Shown: positions 1-12,734 of the stretch, piece after piece
Position numbering within the stretch: position 1 is the stretch's first letter
How the letters are laid out: each line of letters begins with the position of its first letter
Assembly: GCF_050436995.1 (NCBI RefSeq)
Contig: NC_134757.1
Location: 8,940,501 to 9,004,500 of the forward strand
Origin: Anticarsia gemmatalis
Lineage: Eukaryota > Arthropoda > Insecta > Lepidoptera > Erebidae
Reading direction: 5' to 3'
DNA length: 64,000 bases
The notes under the pieces: model-generated
The model's input: the letters and a program-made list of their open reading frames with translations, nothing else
Told to the model about the DNA's origin: nothing
Databases searched by the model: none
Translations under genes and position numbers: made by a program

Positions 1-1930
1 GTGTGTGAGTTGTCCATTAATATTTATTTTTTTTTTTATTTTATTGATTCAACATGCGGGAAAATCCCTGTAACAGTTACTTTACTATCAGTAAACTTCA
101 CGTTTAAATTCACTATTATGAAATAACAACGGTAAGATAGTAGTCATAATTCACTTTATATCAGCAGCCAGTTATTATTCTATCTGACACGCAAACAGCA
201 TTCATTCAAACAAACAAAATTCATCCGTTCATTCCGTTTAACATAATCTACCAATAAAACTACCGGAACTCTACGAACAATATTTCTAATTTCTAATATA
301 AATAAAACTACCTATTACGCTGCTTAATGTATTTTAAAGAAGTTAAAGAAAATGTTATTGTTTTTATGCCTCAACTTGTAACAATAGATGATGCTTTATA
401 TAACAATATTGCGTAACACTTTCCTCGTCTCATATACGTATGCAAAATACAGTAATTTCTCTAACCATTAAAACATTAGGCGAATATAACATTGTACAGT
501 TTCTGCACTACCTCGTATCGTTAACGCTTGAAAGCTGCATTTGTTAGGAATTAATGTAGCGTGCATTCGGTAGAATCTTATTAAGTATAGTTTGATAGTA
601 ATTTGAGTTGAAAGTAAGAGTGCATTATGTTTTAATCGAGAGTTATTTTGAGGATTAATGTCGGATTAGCTTAGGTAATAGCATTTTGGATATTTTTACC
701 TCTCAAATTTTGCAATTTTATTTATACACACAATAACGCCTCGTTTGCAATGAGATGTTGTAGTTTGAAGAAAGAGGAAGGCTACAATACAAAATTCTAT
801 TTACGCCAATCCTTGTTCTTAAAGAATATGAGGGTTAACGACAGGATAAGTAGAGGCATAACATTTGCCATTATAATTAGAAAAAGTACCTTTTTAATAC
901 TTAAACTGAGTAGTACGTTGATTAATTGACTCTGACAGCAATTATACAGTTTCTTTCTACAGGCTAAGAGCGATTTATAATTTAACCGGTTCATTTGAAC
1001 CAGTAATACAAGATATGTCACCAACCCCGTAGCCACTCAGGGTAAGCGCAGCTATTAGCAACGTGTTCGTGCAATCAGAATACGAAATTACTACCTATGC
1101 ACGAGATAACCAGCTTAAACCAAAGATATTGGCGTATTCTGGGAACATCTCAATAGCTATGATTATGTTAAAGCTGGGATAGATTGAAGTTAGTTGTCTC
1201 AAGAGTCAAATTTAGTTAATGTATGTTTGTATACTCCCAAATGACAGCGAGGGTCTAATGATGGACTATTTAAACGCATAATCCTTCTTTGTGTTGTGTA
1301 GTCGAGTTAAAAATGGAGATATTCCACTGAAAACCCTTTTCAATTCAAATTCCAAAGCAAAAATTAAAAGAAGTTTTCATGTAGAATTATTTCTTAATGA
1401 TAATATAATTAGTGAAAGGTTAAGCAATAAGGAAAGAATGATTATAAAAAATTCTACATCTTTTTATTTTCGTCAAAATATGATTAAGACATTATTTTCC
1501 CTTCGATACAGGTTGTAGACTCAAGTAAGTACCTTCAAATTGCTTATTAAAACGTCGTACAAAACAATTCAATCTCAAAAATCCACTCATGTGTAATCTT
1601 TCGTCAAACGCAAACGTGTAGGTGTATACACCCACTCATTCTCTTTCTTTATCATGTAAAATTGTAGGAATAATTACGAAATATACACCAAGAACGTCAA
1701 ATAATGTTTTAATGAGTTTGTTCAGTCACCGTACGATTATTTTTTTAAGAATAATCACGCCTGTTATACGAACACGTTGGCAGACAAACAACAAAAAAAA
1801 ATTGTCTTCTTATATTATTATTTACCAAATAAGGTATTAAACTCAAAGCTGCTAATAACAATATCTCAACAGAATTTGGAAAAAATAAATAAGGCTATAT
1901 CAGACTTGGTATAAAACTGTTAGCTGTAGC
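1..1930. other. Unannotated AT-rich stretch
   Basis: There are several short chance open frames and no repeat family I recognise with confidence. The 18-mer ATACGAACACGTTGGCAG at 1766-1783 recurs at 10074-10091, preceded here by 'cacgcctgtt', which resembles the SINE 3' end seen at 56130-56150. Confidence 0.5.
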
Positions 1931-1931
1931 A

Positions 1932-1953
1932 TATTTATTTATTTATTTATTAT
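1932..1953. repeat. Simple repeat (ATTT)n
   Basis: About five units of ATTT/TTTA in AT-rich DNA. No function is suggested. Confidence 0.8.
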
Positions 1954-1954
1954 A

Positions 1955-4900
1955 TACTTAGCAAATACTTTCGTTTCTATACAGAGCAATGGCCTCCTAT
2001 ACAATTTTTTTTATTAAACACATTTTAAAAAGCTCGCGTTACCATAATTACAGAGCGTGTTTATAATTTCCAACATCATCTCTTTTTTGTCAACTCATAA
2101 TTTCGGTAGAACATGACAACTGACATGTTATATCAACAAACATTATATTAATTTATTCGAAAAGTTAAAATGCAAAAAATAACCTTTATACGAGTACCCT
2201 GTTACATTAACATTGGATAACCATCAGGCAGATAATCGAATGAAATTTTTTACAGTATTTTTTATACATGTGCTGTCACTTTACCTTAGGTTATCAGACA
2301 CTTGTTCATAAGTTGTGAAACTGGTGTTTAGTGTGGAATAATACAATAACAAGCTAGAATTTACCAAGTGAATGGTGAACAACATTCACTTTTTAACTGG
2401 CGACGCGGCTACCATCTTGCAACCTGTAATCCTTTCCTAGCTTCTGCGTTACTATAATAAAATAATTCCGTTACTTTACTAAGCGTAGACTTAAGAAGAG
2501 ATAGACGATTCCTTTCCAAAATAATCTAAAGACACGCTTCGAACAATACGATTCATAGATCAATTTCGACGTAAGGTGGTAGGCTCGATTCATACACGGA
2601 ACAAATATTTGTGTTTATACTAAGTTCTGTACTGTCCATAGAAAATCATACACTAGACTTGAATAAAAGCAATGGGTAGTCACGGACCGTTTTAATAAAC
2701 TGGTAAAATTACCATAAAAGTAACAGTGGTTTGTGAGACAGGAAAACCCACAAAATTATTATGCTTCCAAAGTTGAGAACTAGTCTTTAAATTAGTCAAT
2801 TTCTATCTTTAAATCATATAAAGCTAATTGCCAACCCAATTTGTCTCACCGCGCATGATTTTGCGCCATTTCTGATACTCGTTTTATTTATTCAAAGGTT
2901 TTCCGTTAACTAGGTCTTTGCCCTTCATTTTCCGTACAAAGTTGTGTTCCAGAAAACCTGAATGATTAGAAACACCAATTTATTATACGAATATACGTCA
3001 GAACGGTTATACGCACATTGGAATACACTTAATGGTTTATAAACAATTTGTGATAACCCGCTCATCATTATATTTATTCTGACAAATATGTTCTTTATCC
3101 TCTACGATATAAGGATGAATTTTGTTTGCAAGACATGGATATTATTGAATCCAAATAGGGGAACCTTACGGTACTTGAGGCAGAGTGGAGCGCAGAGCCG
3201 ATCAAGTCAGGTCAAAGGTTGCTTATTCATACATTGTTAGCAATCTTCTTTAAAAGGTTTACAGTTTGTGATTCCTTCATTTGATTGTTGCGACCCACTT
3301 GTAATTGAAGACGTAGGTACTCCTTGATGACTTCGCAAATAAAGATCTCGTAAGCATATCAAGGTACACATTTCCGCCAGGATTCAGATTTTTTTTCGGA
3401 TCCGATGAGTCAAATATGTACAGACTTATTTATTCGGGTCTCTTACTTACTCTTCACAAAATATGCTGATGTTTATTCACCAAAATTCATAGAAAAACAT
3501 TTTCTTAAGGTATCTTGAACTCATTTCTAACAATAAGAATCCTACCTAATATTTTATTTATAGGAGTAAATTGCCGAGCACCGAAAAAAAAATCGATACC
3601 CGCAACAGCCGGTATCGAGGCAACAGTGGCCTGTCGTAACACAGAACAATTTAATAACGCGATAGAGGTCGACACATTTATGGTACACGATGATCGGGTA
3701 GCATCGGGCCATACCGGTGAAGCAAGCGGCTGACCTTTACTATCCCTCCCCTCCCTCCGTCTCCCTTCTATTCCCCACCGCAGACCCCTTTACAGCGGAG
3801 TCACATCACGGATATGCGAGCAATACCTTTTACACTAAAAGCATCCATAAACCATTTTGATAGTCAAGAACACAGTGATTGTAATGCTGTCATTCACATG
3901 CTCATCTTTCATCAACATTGACATAGAAGGAACGGCCTTGACAGTTTCGGGTGTGGTAATAAAAAACGAATTAGTTAACAATATGAGGATCTTATTGGAT
4001 TAGATTTATGCTTCGTATCTACATAAATTAAATTTCTTATGCATTTGATGAGCAAGATTACGTTCCGAGGATAACCTAGAATTATCTCGTTCAAGCTTGA
4101 TTATATTCGCCGTTCGAATTTTAATTAACATCTGACTCTACGTCGTGTTTCGTTTTTAATGTTACCTTAAGGCTATAATTAACACAATTAACTAAAGTTT
4201 TTGCTCTATTCTTCACAATAAAATTCTCAGACGCTTTTACAATATCTTAATAAAGATCAGCTTAACTATTGCGGCGCGGATGTTAAACATTATAATTGTG
4301 AAGTTGAAAGAAAAAAAATGCAGACGTTCTAAAAATAAATAGGGAACAAGTACGGGAATAATTATTGCAAGTCATATATGTATATGCAAAGGACAGAAAT
4401 AATGTGCCTAGTGAGACGTTTATTTTTTATTTGCGTTTAAGGCTATTACTTAAATTGCCGGACAGGTTTGCATAAGTGGTAGTTGCCTGGGAAGGTAATG
4501 CAGTTCCAAGCTATAATCCCAATAAACCTGCGGGTGTAGTACTTGAACCGGATGCGGCGATCATATTTCATTACACGCAATTCTAGCGAGACGTGCAAGA
4601 CACAACAGCGGAACGAATTCAGATTGTAAACTCCAGGACATGTTTATGACGAGTAAGGACTATACTTACATTAATGTTAATAGAGCTGTTTTAAAATTAT
4701 ACAGTTGCTTTAAACAGGGAAAGAACATTTATCTTTACGTTTTTTTTTAGTTTACTATCCTCGTTCATAGTTATGCAATATATGTAGTCATAATATAACA
4801 TTGAACACATGTAATCAATATTGAAATGATTTATCAAAAAACATCATAGTTGTTAAACGAATCACCCAAAAAATATTTAAGACAAAATAATTTGTTAGTA

Positions 4901-5235
4901 AAAATTTGCCATCTTTCATAACAGCACGATTTTCTACGCGATAATATGTCAAACTTAACTTACATAATTGATATTTAGCGTAAGCCAAATTCTGCAACAG
5001 CTATAGAGGAAAACATCTTCAACAATGAGTATTGCGTAAAGCACATCATGAGTTTCTCACGGCGAGACGACGCATATGTCTCCAATGATTCATAAAACTG
5101 CACCTTCACATCCGGGTCACTAATACGATAGGTTGTTTAAAGCCTTGCACCCACTGGCCGGAAGACACGACTGCAATTTATAAGCAACGATATGTTTTGA
5201 ACTTTAGTATATTATTACAATATGTTAAAATAATA
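1955..5235. other. Unannotated AT-rich stretch
   Basis: A pyrimidine-rich run at 3738-3785 ('tatccctcccctccctccgt') follows a mildly GC-rich 150 bp (3580-3735) with an open frame that has no recognised product. Otherwise nothing is seen. Confidence 0.5.
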
Positions 5236-5238
5236 TTT

Positions 5239-5302
5239 TTTCTCTGGTCTCTGCCTATCCTTATGGGAAGGAAATTAAGAAAATAATTTTATGTATGTAT
5301 TA
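5239..5302 (-). repeat. Degraded reverse copy of the 'cacgcctttttccc' repeat
   Basis: Read on the minus strand: 'aatacatacataaaattatt', then 'ccttcccataaggataggca' and 'gagaccagag'. This parallels CATACATAAAATCACGCC...CCCATAGGGGTAGGCA at 12541-12581. It is short and diverged. Confidence 0.4.
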
Positions 5303-5304
5303 AA

Positions 5305-7840
5305 AAAATATTCCACGTTTTATATTCATATATTTATTAACCATATTGTTAAGAAATCATCAGACCATTTCATGGTATTCTTAATTATATTATTTTAATA
5401 GTTTTCTAAATTAAGTATATTATAAGAAGACCAAACAATTAGTATCATTAACACCGCTCTCCACTCCATTTGCTTTGAATTTTTGCCGACACGAACTATT
5501 TTGCATGCAAAAATTGTCTATTTTTGTATGTTTGCTACTAAATGTTCTTAACAAACATTTTTAAAAGGCTTAGCTTGATTAATACATGAAAATATTGGAC
5601 TTACCGTCTCTATTCTTTGACGAAATTAAATCGAATGTGTCACAACCTTAAGGCGACATTCCGTATGCAAGTAAACCTGAGTATTATTCATAGCATTGTG
5701 ATGCAGTATTACGGTATCACCGAAACAAGCTAATGAAACTCACTCGATCGGAATCGCTGAACGAAGTGTCGCGTATACCAAAATAGATAAGACCAATACA
5801 ATATGTATTGTCTAGAATGCATAGACCAAACTTGCAGAGGAATTATAATTTAGATTGCTCTATAGATAGACTAGTTATAGCTAAAGATTTCTCGTTTTCA
5901 TCCAAGCTATTTTCCAAAACAAAAGGTCAGTTTGTTTAAGAGAAAACGTACGTTTGATAATACAAATATTCGATAAACTAAAAGATACTGGCAGTCCCGA
6001 CGATGAGATGCAAACTATATATCGAACCATTCTATAAATTCTAAAGTTTATCTCTAAAAAACTGATATTTATTTTACAACGTAAATGTGTCTTCAGCTCT
6101 TAACAAAAACATGAAAAATGTTTGAAATCTTTCTCATAAGAGCCAAGTGGTAAAGTTATGTAATAACTAGGTAAGCTCTTCAAAAAGCTTTCAGTGCTGA
6201 CCTTTGTCAAGACACAAAGATGTGAGCTGAAAGTCGTAACCTTTGGGATACGGCAACGAGACCATTTGTCATACATGTCTATGATTTTTAATGACGTGAG
6301 AATCGAGATGTGATGAGTACCGATGACTGTGATTAATCGTCATTTTGGTGTAACGTTTCATACTTAAGTAAGTGAAAGTAGGACGACATTTTTGTTGACT
6401 AAATAAGAGTTTTTGTGCAGTTTCATATCTTTTTATACTAGCAGATTTGCTGAAGCAAACTAAGTTCCACCGTGAGAAAAAAATAACGTTATCGGGTTTG
6501 TATAACTCTTTCCCTTTTTACCAGTAAAACATCGATTGCTATAGCATGTGAGAGTACGGCCCCCGGTTTGAATATTACGTTGTGAAACATTTTCCACACA
6601 GCGAAAACAGCTGGAAGCCTATAATTAGTGGGTAACTAAGTAGCTTATAGGTGTCGCAGTAAAAGTGGCGGGTTGCAAGATGCATACAAGCACAGCCGCT
6701 CATTACACCCTACGTCACTTAACTGGAAATAGGCCGCTAGAAAACTAACATTATAAACTTACTCGTGAACTCAAAGCGACAACTCAATAGTTTAGAAATC
6801 GTTAAAATCCTATGCAGGCTCTCTTGTCAATTGTATATAAATGCAATCTGGAAACAATCGTGGGCATTCGTAGTCAAACAAAGGTAGTATATAAATAAAG
6901 TTGACGTGTGTATTCCTGTAGTCTGTCTAAGCCACATGGATGCCGGGAATGGTGACTGAAACGTGCTAAAATACAATGCACGGAGATATTCTATTCATAG
7001 ACTTCTATTTTTATTAGATGCTACTACAAGCAAATGGACTTGTTTGGTTCGATGTGAAATATGTGTTTACTAGACCGAAGGAAAAGGAAATACAGTGTTC
7101 GATATCAGAAAATCAGGAGCGATTGTTAAATAATCTAGTCCAATACGTTTTATTACTTCCATTTCAATGATATGCTACAAGTTGAATATTTTATATTGAT
7201 TTATCTGAAATGTATATTCTAGACTGAATAAATACGCGAAACATTTACTACACAGTCACGTTGAAATAAACTTTAAGTATTTTTTCTATCTCTTCGCTCT
7301 AGTCTGACATTCAGTCGAATAAAATAAATACTTTCGTATTTGAATTTCATATTTACATAAAAGGTTTAAAGGTTCGTAACGAGGTACGTCTTAAGGGAGC
7401 AGAGTGATCAACATAAATGCAATCAAAACTAAGCACACCTACTTAATTAATAAATAATTAGTCTGTAATAGATACAGTTGTCAATTACACCATGTTATTA
7501 AAAAACACGTAGTGAAAGCAATAAATCGGGAGATTGCACGCATATTTGCAATTTTTACTTGATCTATTCACTTGTTTTTACAGAATCAACTGTCTCAAGC
7601 AGGATGTCGCGATATGCAGAGCGTGGGAACACGATACAATCTTAATAAGTTTACCCACGATTCAGATTCACCTAAGAAACTGTGTTGTAATGATATAACT
7701 AAAATATGATATTATGCACATTGACACAAATGTACGCTCTCATTGTGAGCCTGTACTCTTTTTATTTATACATAAGTCATAACACTATTTATCAAACAGA
7801 AAACGTGATGTAATTATCATAAGGCATATTTTATATTTAA
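5305..7840. other. Unannotated AT-rich stretch
   Basis: A TATATAA at 6834-6840 lies 32 bp before CATTC, but the initiator match is poor. No repeats or genes are recognised. Confidence 0.5.
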
Positions 7841-7844
7841 TAAA

Positions 7845-7894
7845 TTAAGAAAAGAAATGTTTGCCTTATATAAGGCAAACATTTCTTTTCTTAA
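7845..7894. repeat. 50-bp perfect palindrome
   Basis: TTAAGAAAAGAAATGTTTGC followed by CTTAT reads the same on both strands, with two 25-bp arms and no spacer. The symmetry fails immediately outside (A opposite A) and then partly resumes in AT-rich DNA. A spacerless palindrome of this length is unstable in most cloning hosts and could be an assembly artefact, or the remains of a small hairpin element. No coding potential. Confidence 0.85.
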
Positions 7895-7896
7895 AT

Positions 7897-10299
7897 AATT
7901 AAAATTTTATTGCAATTATAAAATAGCATTATAGAATGCGAGCACGTAATTACGCAGATATATTTAAGTTTCACCTAAAATTATCGACACACAATCACTA
8001 ACATTATTTAATTATAATAACCGCAAGAATGAAAGCGAACTGACTAAAGATTACGCCACAAAATATTTCATTATCATATAGAAATACACAAGTCATTATT
8101 TCTACAGACCCATAGCAATCTATAGAATTTAAACTTAAACTTGTGTAAACATTGCTAACGCTTGCGAAAAGCAATAATTGGAAACAGCAATACTTGTTCG
8201 GAAATATCTAAACGGATGCCCAGTGTAGAAATGAACTCCCAGTAGCCTCGCAAAGAGTTTACAAAAGTTGAACGTAGTGCAGCACTATATGAAATCCAAC
8301 TGTGTGAGAAAATAAAAGCTAAAATGTCTTGAAACACGATAACTGTAACAAATAGAGCAGATTGCAAGTAAAACAAAGTTTCAGCGCAACGCGCACCAAC
8401 TTAGTAGACGACTTTGAAACAAAAAAGGAGATTGAAGTTAATTACTTACTGTGTCTTTTTCATTTTGTAAATTAAGAAGTGTTCTGGCTGAAAATGTTTA
8501 TGAGTTTTTTTTAAACAGAGAAAGTAAATGGTTGCTTTAACTTCCTAAATGAATCGTACCTCCGAGATGATCACGGCTGGTTTCAAATCAAGCTAGTATC
8601 AATCATCATGTACTTTCAAATGATAAAAAAGTAAAGACAATCATTACGACTATTAAAAAATAGAACAATCTTTTTGTCTAGTCGGTTGCTGTAGCCATAT
8701 AATAGTCTATCACGAGTGGCAACTAGGATGTTTGTTTAGAAAGTCACATCTCACAAAAAGTATGTAAACGCTCATCTCTGCACAGTTCATACACGCCTAG
8801 TAACTGTTACACAAGTGGTTGCATAAATCCTTTCACTGCGTTTGCAAATCTAGAATATGCATCTTAAAAACTCATCGATTACCACTTTTTTGTTTGTTTA
8901 GTTGCAATATTTATTGAGTATCTTATAATAATTTAATAGGGTAATTAAGTTTTAACGTTGCACTAACAATCGATAACAGGTTTTCTAGAGAGATCGCTTT
9001 TGTGAAATTCTGACAAAATAAAAAAAAATAAACTTGCATCTTTTTAATAAAATGATTATTTAAGTACAACTTTTAAAAATATATGATGACCAAGTTAAAT
9101 GAACAATAAAATTACGTACAAAATATACAAAGAGAGAAGAATAATATGAAGCGTAAAATGTCGACTTGTAATTTGTGCTATAGTTCATGACAAAGGCAGA
9201 CAAAGGATGTTCGCAAAAATCATTACATGTTGAAAAAAGATAAGCGGTATTCCAGACTCGGATTCACTTCACTGGTATATACGACATTATGAAATTCAAT
9301 CGACTACTGTTACACAAACAAATTATAGTAATAAAGATGTATAAAATATGAATGAAGCAAAATGTGAAAATAATTGTCTCCATAAACGAATTGGCTAAAT
9401 TACAAGTGATTTGAACAACCTCATTATAATTTCAAGCTTGGTTATTTAATTTTGAAGTCTTCACTAATTAATGAGAATCAATTAGCGTTGCAAAAACAGG
9501 TTTTACTGAAGTTTATGTATATTTTGAAATATGCTATGTCAAGGACTTGTTATAATCTTACATAAAATATTTCAAATATTCAAGTCTAATTTTTAAATAG
9601 TCAACAATAGGCACCGAATTTTGCTTGTGAACGAAATGTGATCAAAAACTACACAATTTAATCCACAAAAGAACTTAATCGCTATGTGCGAGTTCTAAAA
9701 GGACTTCTAAGCTATTTGTTCGTATTTCTTTACAAAATCCTTGCAATCTTGCCGGTTGAGTGATCGTGACATTGAGAAACTTATAAGAAAACATACAAGG
9801 CAATAAGTACGATAAGATTAAATATATCAAAGGGGGATTTTTGCTGAAGTTTCGTTCAGAACTTTTACTATCACATTTCGAGATCAACAACTTTTTGGAA
9901 CTTTGTCTTTCAACTGTCGCTTCCTAGTTAGTCGCTACGGTTTCTCTAAACAAAGTGAATCCTAAACTAGTATAACAAACAGACGTGTACCGGCTCAATC
10001 AAACAGAGACGTCCACGGCTTGAATGGCTTATTTTGACGTATACAACAGTTGCTAATTAAATTATGTGCCTACATACGAACACGTTGGCAGTCGTAAATC
10101 TAATTTGAACGGTTTTATCGCCTCTGTTCTCGGCGATCAAACTTCTCAGGCAGCCGTGTATGAATATATTGAATTGTCAAAACTGGTCGTAAAACAAGAA
10201 ATTTATTATTCGAAATAAATTTCAAGACGTCTATGACAATTGCAAAACTTTTCACTAAGCGTCGGCACGACAAAGGAAATGAGCATTTTGACTTAAATT
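7897..10299. other. Unannotated AT-rich stretch
   Basis: Only short open frames without recognisable domains; I see no repeat families. Confidence 0.5.
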
Positions 10300-10690
10300 A
10301 AATCACACGTTTGGCGGCATTCCAGAAGTTCCGCTTTTATGTTCGTGTATTATCCTATGCGGGTATTGGAAACGCCTCGTCAATTTCCTGCAGAATTTCA
10401 ATTTCACCAATCAGTGGGAACAAAATCGAGTCGAAACCCCTCGACGAATCAACTCGTCTTCTGCTCCGCTTTCCCGTTACCCTTGTTGTTTTCTAATTAT
10501 CTACCCCGATCGCATTCAAAACCGAGTCAGCATTGGCGTACAAAATGTTCCCAATTAAAATACACACACAGAGACAAACGGCACTTCAAAACAAACTCGA
10601 GTTTAATGCCTCCAGATTGAAAGTTAATTAGATTTCCAATTCCTCCCGCTGGCTGTAGCAATTGGAGGCTAAATTAATATGAACGAACAA
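10300..10690. promoter_or_regulatory. Candidate conserved non-coding block
   Basis: The block is less AT-biased than its surroundings and has few homopolymer runs. Near its end lies 'gttaattagatttccaattc' with TAATTAG and CAATTG cores of the homeodomain type, and an inverted repeat GCCTCCAGATTG (10608-10619) against CAATTGGAGGC (10659-10669). Two short overlapping open frames here lack a recognisable product. A regulatory role is inferred only from composition and motif density; no cross-species comparison was possible. Confidence 0.2.
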
Positions 10691-11464
10691 GGAGAACAAT
10701 ATCAGATTCGGATATTTCTATTTTAGAACACAATTTTACGTTCCACCGACGTTTTAGAAAGGCGGAAAATTATTTCAAATCCTGTAAATAATTCAAAATA
10801 ATGTATTTATTTTTAAGAATCATACTCAATCAACGAAACACAAAAATTTAATTAAATTTAACAAAATACTATCACTTTGGACTGCAATTAGTTGATTGAA
10901 CTCTTGATTTCACATCGTGACTTATGGGCGAATCGGAATCTTTTCTCTCTTAATTTGTGTACAAAAGCATCATTCATAAGATCGTGACTGCAGGTGAAAG
11001 TGATTGGTCAACTTTAAGGCATTGAAACAATACATCCCGACCTTGGGATCAATCAAAACGATCATGATGCGTGACTTGCTATGAACCGGCGTTTGATTTT
11101 TGCGGATCTACACTTGTGACGTCATAGTGAGTCATGCGCAACGAGACGGATCGTAAGCTGGTGTCCTCAATTAAAGCAGGTATTCTAAGTGCTAGTATGT
11201 GCATGGGCGATAATTGAGTAATAATAATATTGATGGCATACATTTCCATGTATAAGTAATTAACTTTTATGTCATCGTCGGTAACCGATCGGTCAAGCTA
11301 ACTTTGCTACAGGCAATCAGTAAATCAGAGCTTAGGATTACTGAAGCTGAGCGTCTGCGTGCATCTATAGTCAATAAAGAGGCACCGAATGCTTGATACA
11401 GCATTCGTAAAGCTGACTCTAGCTTTTTGCAATAATAACTTTAAAACTCTCGCGTTGCATGTTT

Positions 11465-11623
11465 AATGTATAATAGAATACGGGAATTAACGCGAACACA
11501 CGACACATTTTACCTTAAAATGCCTAACGTTTCGGCGCAGGTTGCACTCGCCGTGGTCGCAGGCTGACTGTCAGTCAGTCAGCCTGCGACCACGGCGTTA
11601 ATTCCCGTATTATATTATACATT
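11465..11623. repeat. Nested palindromic repeat (MITE-like)
   Basis: Outer arms 11465-11493 and 11595-11623 (AATGTATAATAGAATACGGG... against ...CCCGTATTATATTATACATT) differ at one base. Inner arms 11549-11570 and 11576-11597 (CGCCGTGGTCGCAGGCTGAC...) are perfect, around a 5-bp loop. Between left outer and left inner arm lies 'cgtttcggcgcaggttgcac', a common lepidopteran repeat motif. The right side lacks this spacer, so the two halves are asymmetric, as if an inverted duplication had lost one spacer. Confidence 0.7.
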
Positions 11624-11895
11624 GACTCGAGCTTATTTCGACAGGAAATATTTTAGCTAACGATGTAAAATAAAAAGACCTATAGAATACCTATCATCGA
11701 TCATGAAATACGTAAATCAAATTATAGCTCAAAGATCCATTATTGCCATTAGTTGGTAAACGTTGTTCGCTGCATTAGAGTCTACAAATCGCAGTTAATT
11801 ATAGTGTAGAAGTGAGGTAACTCACGATCGGCTACTGCATACTTCGATGATGCTATTATAAATAACGTAACACTTTATTGAGTTGCAAAGTAAGT

Positions 11896-11950
11896 AGAAT
11901 TAGGCCTAGTTTCACCACTTTTGGATAACTATCAGATAGTTTTTCAAGAC
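11896..11950 (+). repeat. Possible dispersed repeat 'ggcctagtttcaccac'
   Basis: 'aggcctagtttcaccacttt' followed by 'tggataactatcagatag' resembles a MITE-like lepidopteran repeat with alternating 'gataa' and 'tatc' blocks. A weaker minus-strand parallel lies at 2283-2345 ('ccagtttcacaacttatgaa', 'gtgtctgataacctaagg'). Support is weak. Confidence 0.25.
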
Positions 11951-12530
11951 AGTATTTTTAATCATAGCAGAAGAGAAGCATAGTGTATACTAATAGGCAG
12001 TAGAAGGACTGTTGATAAGATTGTTGTGCATAAAATTTAGCAGAATAACAAATCTTTTTAGTGTTTTTTGGAACAGACTGCCTTATATTTGGAGCCGACT
12101 TCTTCATTGTGAGTTAACTTTAGTTGAAACATTACTTTGAAGACGTGACTCTAGTGTATCTATGCTATCATAACATCCAACAAAATCGTTTCGTTTTTTA
12201 TCGTATTCGTACTTCGTACTAAGCTATTTATCAATGGGATAGGCAGCTTCTAGTCAGCCATTTGCTGTAGTAAAAGCACGTAACACAAAAAAAAAAACTA
12301 TTTACCCCATTACCATCGCATCAAACACTTTAAATTTGTATACACAATAGCTAACATTCACAAACTGCTAACATATAATCAATCAAACTTTTAACATTAC
12401 ATAAAAGCGATGGAGTTAATTTATATCAAAAATCAACAACGAGCACGCGAGGCGTCATTAATCGAAGATTATCTGATAACATTGTAGTAGTGCCATCAAG
12501 TTAATAATGGGTAACCATAAATGTACATAA

Positions 12531-12660
12531 TATACATACATACATACATAAAATCACGCCTTTTTCCCATAGGGGTAGGCACCAGAGAACCCTTCTTGGT
12601 ACCATGCTTACAATCTTCCCTTACTTCATTCACATCCATACATTTTGTCAGGCAATACCG
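12531..12660 (+). repeat. Dispersed repeat with CATA-rich head and 'cacgcctttttccc' core
   Basis: A (CATA)n run leads into 'aaaatcacgcctttttccca', 'taggggtaggcaccagag', 'accatgcttacaatcttccc' and 'ttcattcacatccataca'. I recognise this as a widespread lepidopteran interspersed repeat, usually present as fragments. It ends about 75 bp before fold-back copy 1. A degraded reverse copy lies at 5239-5302. Confidence 0.5.
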
Positions 12661-12734
12661 TCGGTCATGAAAAAATTAAATAAAGGCCTAGTCTTACTAT
12701 ATTATTTCCAATTTTACTATTTCACGAAAAGTGT

